A stretch of DNA of 25,877 nt, taken from assembly GCA_900551195.1 (NCBI GenBank), contig URVD01000001.1:1-25877 (forward strand). Reading direction: 5' to 3'. The DNA is from an uncultured Collinsella sp. (GTDB lineage: Bacteria > Actinomycetota > Coriobacteriia > Coriobacteriales > Coriobacteriaceae). Made by a program: the position numbers and the translations under genes. Under the pieces are notes generated by a model. It had not been told where the DNA came from and searched no databases. It worked only from the letters and a program-made list of their open reading frames with translations. Numbering within the stretch: the first letter of the stretch is position 1; the number at the start of each line of letters is the position of its first letter. Shown here one piece after another: positions 21,894 to 25,877 of the stretch.

Positions 21894-23495
21894 CTACGCC
21901 AGACGCGGGAACAGCGGATCGCCCTTCTCGACGGGCTGACCACCAGCAAGCAGGCCCCAAGCGCAAATGCCCTTGAGGTCGTCGCTCGCGGCCTCGCCCT
22001 CACAGGACAGGCGGCGCAGAGCCTCGACAGAAGTCTGAGGCATGAGCGGCATCAGCAGGTGGGCGGCGATGCGGATGGCCTCGAGCAGGTTGTAAATCAC
22101 AAATGCCAGCTCGTCAGCCTTGGCCTCGTCCTTGGCTAGCGCCCAAGGCTCGGAGTCCTCGATGTAGTGGTTGGCGGCATGGATGAGCTCCATGACCTCA
22201 TCCTTGGCTCCGCCGTAATCGAGCATGTCCATCTTGGCCATGTAGCGCTCGACCAAACCGTCGGCAATCTTTGCCAGCGGGTTATCGAACGCGTCGGCAG
22301 ACGCCGGTTTAGCCGGGGCGCAGCCGTCAAAGTACTTTGCGCTCATGTTGAGCGAGCGCGAAATGAGGTTGCCCCAGCTGTTGGCCAGATCGGCGTTGTA
22401 GACCTGCTCCATGCGATCGAAGCTGATAGCGCCGTCGGTACCGGGAACGACGTCGGTCATAAAGTAGTAGCGATAGCCCTCAACGCCCAGCATGTCGATA
22501 ACGTCCTGCGGAGCGATGGCGTTACCGCGGCTCTTGGACATCTTCTCGGCCTTGCCGGTCTCGGCATTGCGCACGGTCAGGAAGCCGTGGGCAAAGACGT
22601 GCTCGGGCAGGGCCTCGCCGATGGCCATGAGCATGGCGGGCCAAATGACGCAGTGGAAGCGGATGATGTCCTTACCCACGATGTGGAACTGCGCGGGCCA
22701 GCGATAGGCCAGCTCGGCACGCGCCTCGTCGGTGTCGACACCGTAGCCGACGGCCGTCATATAGTTGAGCAGCGCATCGAACCACACGTAGGTCACGTGA
22801 CCCTCGTCAAACGGGACCTGAATGCCCCAGTCAAAGCTCGTGCGGCTCACGGAAAGGTCGTTAAGGCCGCCCTCGACAAAGCTACGTACCTCGTTCATGC
22901 GGAACGCAGGCTCGACAAAGTCGGGGTGCTCGTCATAGAGCTTGAGAAGCTTGTCCTGGAAGGCGGAAAGCTTAAAGAAGTAGGACTCCTCCTGCACGCG
23001 CTCAAGCGGACGGTGGCAGTCGGGGCACAGGTGCTGACCGACGCTGCCGTACTCCTCGTCGCCCTTCTGGACCTGCGTATCAGTGAAGTAGGTCTCGTCA
23101 GGCACGCAATACCAACCGTCGTAGCTGCCCTTATACAGGTAACCGGACTCCTTCATGCGCTCCCACAGGTACTGCACGGCATGATGCTGGCGCGGCTCGG
23201 TGGTGCGGATGAAGTCGTCGTTGGAAATCTCGAGCTTGCTCCAAAGCTCCTTGAAGTGCGGGGCCTGGCTATCGGTCCACTCCTGCGGCGTCATGCCATG
23301 CTTGGCTGCGGCCTCGGCGACCTTCTCGCCGTGCTCGTCCATGCCGGTCAGGAACTTGACGTTATAGCCGGCGGAACGGCGATAGCGAGCCTGAACGTCG
23401 GCGATGATGGTGGAATAAGCCGTGCCCAGGTGCGGATCGGCGTTGACGTAGTAGATGGGCGTCGTGATAAAGAACGAAGGCTTGCTTTGATCCAT
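21894..23495 (-). CDS. metG: Methionine--tRNA ligase
   Basis: This 533-residue class I synthetase charges initiator and elongator tRNA-Met. Signatures are HLGTAY at 22-27 (the HIGH motif) and KMSKS at 318-322. A zinc-knuckle-type CPDCHRPL at 157-164 lies in the connective peptide, and the anticodon-binding helical domain follows. There is no C-terminal EMAP/Arc1p-type tRNA-binding domain, so this is the short form. GGAGGAC about 8 bases before the ATG supports the start. It is 69 bases downstream of rsmI, probably in the same transcript, and ends at a terminator. Confidence 0.98.
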   Translation of the reverse strand: MDQSKPSFFITTPIYYVNADPHLGTAYSTIIADVQARYRRSAGYNVKFLTGMDEHGEKVAEAAAKHGMTPQEWTDSQAPHFKELWSKLEISNDDFIRTTEPRQHHAVQYLWERMKESGYLYKGSYDGWYCVPDETYFTDTQVQKGDEEYGSVGQHLCPDCHRPLERVQEESYFFKLSAFQDKLLKLYDEHPDFVEPAFRMNEVRSFVEGGLNDLSVSRTSFDWGIQVPFDEGHVTYVWFDALLNYMTAVGYGVDTDEARAELAYRWPAQFHIVGKDIIRFHCVIWPAMLMAIGEALPEHVFAHGFLTVRNAETGKAEKMSKSRGNAIAPQDVIDMLGVEGYRYYFMTDVVPGTDGAISFDRMEQVYNADLANSWGNLISRSLNMSAKYFDGCAPAKPASADAFDNPLAKIADGLVERYMAKMDMLDYGGAKDEVMELIHAANHYIEDSEPWALAKDEAKADELAFVIYNLLEAIRIAAHLLMPLMPQTSVEALRRLSCEGEAASDDLKGICAWGLLAGGQPVEKGDPLFPRLA

Positions 23496-23564
23496 GGGGT
23501 TTGTCCTCCAGAAAAACGTTGCATACAGAGGATGATTCTAGCGCAAGGGCTGGATATCCTCCAT

Positions 23565-24443
23565 CTATTGCATATCGAGCACCATGGCATAGACATCGCG
23601 CTTGCGGCGCGAATACTTCTGAGACAGGCGCTTGGCCACCGCAGACGCGGGCTCCCCCTCCTCGAGCGCGGCGCGGATATCCTCGCGCAGGGCCTCGTCG
23701 GGATCCGCTACCGCGGCGCCAACCGGCGCGATACCGGCCTCCTCATCCTCGCTCGGTGGCGCGATGACCAGCGCAATCTCGCCCTTTACCTCGCCGCGAG
23801 CACGCAGCTCCTCGGCAAGCTGGTCAGCGGGCCCGCGCAAGACCTCCTCGTGCAGCTTGGTGAGTTCGCGGCAGACGGCAACCTCACGCTGGGGAAAGAC
23901 CTCCGTCACGGCCTCGAGCGTCGCCACGATGCGATGTGGAGACTCGTAGAAGATGAGTGCGCCGGGCACCACGGCAAGGCGCTGCAAACGGCGCACACGG
24001 TCGCCGTGCTTTCGGCCCAAAAAGCCCTCGAAGAAAAAATGCTCGCAGGGAATGCCGGACGAAACAAGCGCCGTGACGCAAGCAGAGGGCCCAGGAATAA
24101 CTTCGACGGGCACATCGGCCTCACGCGCCGCCTCGATCAGCGCCTGGCCGGGATCGGACACGCTCGGCATGCCGGCGTCCGAGGCAAAGGCGAGGGTCTC
24201 CCCCGCCAGCAGACGGTCGACCAGGCCGGCAGCGCGGCTAGCGATCACATTCTCGTCGCAACGGACAAGCGGCTTGGAAATGCCCAGGTGCATCAGCAGC
24301 TTTGACGTCACACGCGTGTCTTCGCAGCAGATGACATCGGCAGCGGCAAAGGCCTCGCCAACGCGCGGGGACAGGTCACCCAGGTTGCCGATGGGCGTGC
24401 CGACCACATAGAGTTTGCCCGTATGGGCGCTGTTTTGCGTCAT
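23565..24443 (-). CDS. rsmI: 16S rRNA 2'-O-ribose methyltransferase RsmI
   Basis: This 292-residue enzyme of the tetrapyrrole-methylase fold 2'-O-methylates C1402 in the 16S decoding centre with SAM. Motifs are LYVVGTPIGNLGDLS (11-25), ADVICCEDTRVTSKLL (35-50), LAFASDAGMPSVSDPG and VIPGPSACVTALVSSG, all diagnostic. The C-terminal helical domain ends SAVAKRLSQKYSRRKRDVYAM, as usual. The ATG is 6 bases after the GH5 stop codon; only a weak AGG is in front, so translation may depend on coupling to GH5. Confidence 0.97.
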   Translation of the reverse strand: MTQNSAHTGKLYVVGTPIGNLGDLSPRVGEAFAAADVICCEDTRVTSKLLMHLGISKPLVRCDENVIASRAAGLVDRLLAGETLAFASDAGMPSVSDPGQALIEAAREADVPVEVIPGPSACVTALVSSGIPCEHFFFEGFLGRKHGDRVRRLQRLAVVPGALIFYESPHRIVATLEAVTEVFPQREVAVCRELTKLHEEVLRGPADQLAEELRARGEVKGEIALVIAPPSEDEEAGIAPVGAAVADPDEALREDIRAALEEGEPASAVAKRLSQKYSRRKRDVYAMVLDMQ

Positions 24444-24449
24444 ATCAAC

Positions 24450-25511
24450 CTATTCAATCATGCCGCGCTCGAGCGTACCGAGCGCCGCGCGGGCGTCCCA
24501 TGCTGCAATGCGCTTTTCGGTCTTCCACGTTTGGAAGAACCAACCGGCAGCCGGCGCAAACGAAGCCAGCTGGTTGGCGATAAACACGCGCTCGTAGGCA
24601 TTGCGGCCCTCGGGCGTAACCGACGAGTTGGCAAAGATCGCCGCGCCCGACCATTCGCCCACCAGCACGGGGAACCCAGTCGAAATCGCTTCTTTAAGCT
24701 CGCGCTTGTTACGCGAAATCGCCGTCGTCAGCCCGCGAGGGCTCGTGATGTCGAGCGCATACTCGTCGCGGTAATGGTACAGGTGAAGGTCCATGTAGAC
24801 GTTCTTGTACTTGGCGCCGCGCATAAAATGCTTCCACTCGCTGGGATGCCCCGACGACGAGAAGACGACGATCTTATCCTCGGGCATATACGAACGGACG
24901 AGCTCGTAGGCATCGCGATAGAAATTGCGCAGGTAGTGAGCGGGAATGCCATCCGTCATGGTGAAGAGGCTCTTGCGAACGCTCATCTGCGGCGTGTCCA
25001 GCAGCTCAATGCCCAGCAGGCTCTCGGCCTCGCCATAGCGATCGGCCAAGCGCTCGAGCACGTCGAGTGCGACATGACGGCCGTTGGTGGACGAATGCCA
25101 CTCGGCAACAGCCTCCGGCGTGGTGGGCGAATCGTTGGAATCGCCCTGGCCACCGGGCACGGTTGCCAGATCGAGCAGCACGCGGATGTCGTACTTGGCA
25201 GCCCACTCAATCGCGCGGTCGATGTAATCGACAACCGATATGTAGGAGGCATCGGACTCCTGTGAGCCAAAGGCATACCAGGGCACCGGCAGACGCACGG
25301 CATTGAGACCGATCTGCGCCATGCGACGAAAATCGTCCTCGCTCACAAACGTCTCGTAATGGCGGCGCATGCGCTCGTTATAGGCGGCGGTACCCATGGC
25401 CTCCTGTAGCTCGGCCGCGTTGGATGCACCGGTCGCCGCATACAGCGACGGGGTCACCCAAGGCTCGGGAATAAACCAGCCAGAGAGATTAACGCCGAGT
25501 ATCCTCTCCAT
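24450..25511 (-). CDS. GH5 exo-1,3-glucanase-like protein with altered acid/base site
   Basis: This 353-residue TIM-barrel protein resembles GH5 exo-beta-1,3-glucanases of the yeast Exg1 type: GVNLSGWFIPEPWVTPSLY at 6-24, GLNAVRLPVPW, DLATVPGGQGDSNDS (113-127), DLHLYHYRD and the nucleophile motif LVGEWSGA (Glu286). The acid/base motif, normally GIELLNEP, reads GIELLDTP (167-174): the expected Asn-Glu is Asp172-Thr173, confirmed in the codons GAC ACG. There is no signal peptide, so it would be cytoplasmic. The ATG at 25511, 5 bases after GGGGG, is chosen over an adjacent GTG. It precedes rsmI by 6 bases. It may be a catalytically altered hydrolase, a binding protein, or use another residue as acid. 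Confidence 0.85.
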   Translation of the reverse strand: MERILGVNLSGWFIPEPWVTPSLYAATGASNAAELQEAMGTAAYNERMRRHYETFVSEDDFRRMAQIGLNAVRLPVPWYAFGSQESDASYISVVDYIDRAIEWAAKYDIRVLLDLATVPGGQGDSNDSPTTPEAVAEWHSSTNGRHVALDVLERLADRYGEAESLLGIELLDTPQMSVRKSLFTMTDGIPAHYLRNFYRDAYELVRSYMPEDKIVVFSSSGHPSEWKHFMRGAKYKNVYMDLHLYHYRDEYALDITSPRGLTTAISRNKRELKEAISTGFPVLVGEWSGAAIFANSSVTPEGRNAYERVFIANQLASFAPAAGWFFQTWKTEKRIAAWDARAALGTLERGMIE

Positions 25512-25765
25512 CACTGCCCCCTTCGGATCATGCAGGTCGAACCCGCATCGTATTGCATAGGATAAGTATCGTTTTGAGTATACCCGCGTGTGCGGACAGG
25601 CGACCGAACGGTCTGCAAAGTGACGCGAAAGTGGGAGGAATGTCTGGGAGCAGACGGACTCGGAATGGTGCGACGAGGTGTGTACGCGCGCCGGAGGCAG
25701 GCACCGGAAAGTGTGTCCCGTTCTGAGCCCTTATTCTGGGACGCAGTTTCCGCAGAACCCTACAT
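25512..25765. other. Gene-free region upstream of GH5
   Basis: No open frame with a ribosome site is visible. A TATACT at 25577-25582 on the minus strand, without a clear -35, is the only promoter-like element for the GH5 gene, giving a leader of about 60 bases. The far half holds the REP-like inverted repeat described separately. Confidence 0.5.
25706..25751. repeat. REP-like inverted repeat
   Basis: GGAAAGTGTGTCCC (25706-25719) and GGGACGCAGTTTCC (25738-25751) pair at 12 of 14 positions across an 18-base spacer. The GGGAC...TTT wording recalls the GGGACAGGTTT arms of the repeat at 17.2 kb, which suggests a related family of extragenic palindromes, but the copies are not the same sequence. 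Confidence 0.6.
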
Positions 25766-25795
25766 AAAAGAAAAGGACCCCTTTGCAGAGGTCCT
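25765..25795 (-). terminator. Terminator next to the right-edge tRNA remnant
   Basis: On the minus strand AGGACC / GGTCCT form a 6-bp stem with a 10-base loop, followed by TTTTCTTTTA. It occupies the position a tRNA terminator would have relative to the 3' tRNA-like end at 25809. Confidence 0.7.
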
Positions 25796-25808
25796 AGTCA
25801 ATTCAAGG

Positions 25809-25823
25809 TGGCGGGGAAGGGAA
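25809..25823 (-). pseudogene. tRNA 3'-end remnant fused to a GC-rich hairpin
   Basis: Read on the minus strand this is a CCA end, a discriminator G and a CTTCCCC acceptor strand, but the expected T-loop is missing. At the T-arm the sequence passes into GTCCGCGC-gct-GCGCGGAC (25828-25846), a perfect 8-bp hairpin, and then more GC-rich stems up to the window edge. The parent tRNA type cannot be named. Confidence 0.5.
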
Positions 25824-25877
25824 TCGCGTCCGCGCGCTGCGCGGACGGACCGCTGCGGCGCTTACGCGCCTTGCGAG

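Noticed and set aside
22167..24305. Plus-strand open frame of 712 codons across metG and rsmI
   Set aside because: It is antisense to two unmistakable genes and reads through the gap between them, with composition typical of shadow frames in GC-rich DNA.

Overview
The window reads as chromosomal DNA of a moderately GC-rich, Gram-positive-type actinobacterium, most likely a Coriobacteriia gut anaerobe close to Collinsella. This is inferred from the gene set, codon use, strong AAGGAGG-type ribosome sites, the CpsC/CpsD split tyrosine kinase and the VanRS-like pair. No rRNA or species marker is present, so the genus is a guess. Almost everything is on the minus strand; only a D,D-carboxypeptidase gene and a 57-codon membrane-protein gene are on the plus strand.

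From left to right: the 5' end of hypE (hydrogenase maturation); an intergenic array of related hairpins; htpG, with an apparent intrinsic terminator inside its leader; a GNAT acetyltransferase; and a polysaccharide tyrosine-phosphorylation module (phosphatase CpsB, kinase CpsD, adaptor CpsC) with no glycosyltransferases beside it. Next comes a signalling block: a PhoPR-like two-component pair behind pstB, then a VanRS-like pair whose regulator is divergent from a secreted D,D-carboxypeptidase, which suggests a cell-wall-stress circuit.

From 12 to 17 kb: tRNA-Ser(GCT), an 813-residue protein of unknown function with a TPR-like C-terminus, tRNA-Arg(ACG), a 125-residue unknown protein with an SOS-box-like palindrome over its promoter, and serS. 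serS is divergent from the small membrane-protein gene across a palindrome-rich 111-bp promoter region. A REP-like inverted repeat lies between the small gene and proC.

From 17 to 25.5 kb: proC, rlmH and an SPFH/band-7 membrane protein; tRNA-Leu(CAG) with a duplicated 3' end and a GC-rich hairpin cassette; then tatD, rsmA, metG and rsmI, a translation and RNA-modification cluster, headed by a GH5 exo-glucanase-like protein that lacks the expected catalytic acid/base glutamate. The last 366 bp hold no gene but contain another REP-like inverted repeat and a second broken tRNA 3' end fused to a GC-rich hairpin.

The points most worth following are the GH5 catalytic-site change, the VanRS/carboxypeptidase circuit, the recurrent tRNA 3'-end remnants, the htpG leader terminator and the large uncharacterised protein at 12.3-14.7 kb.
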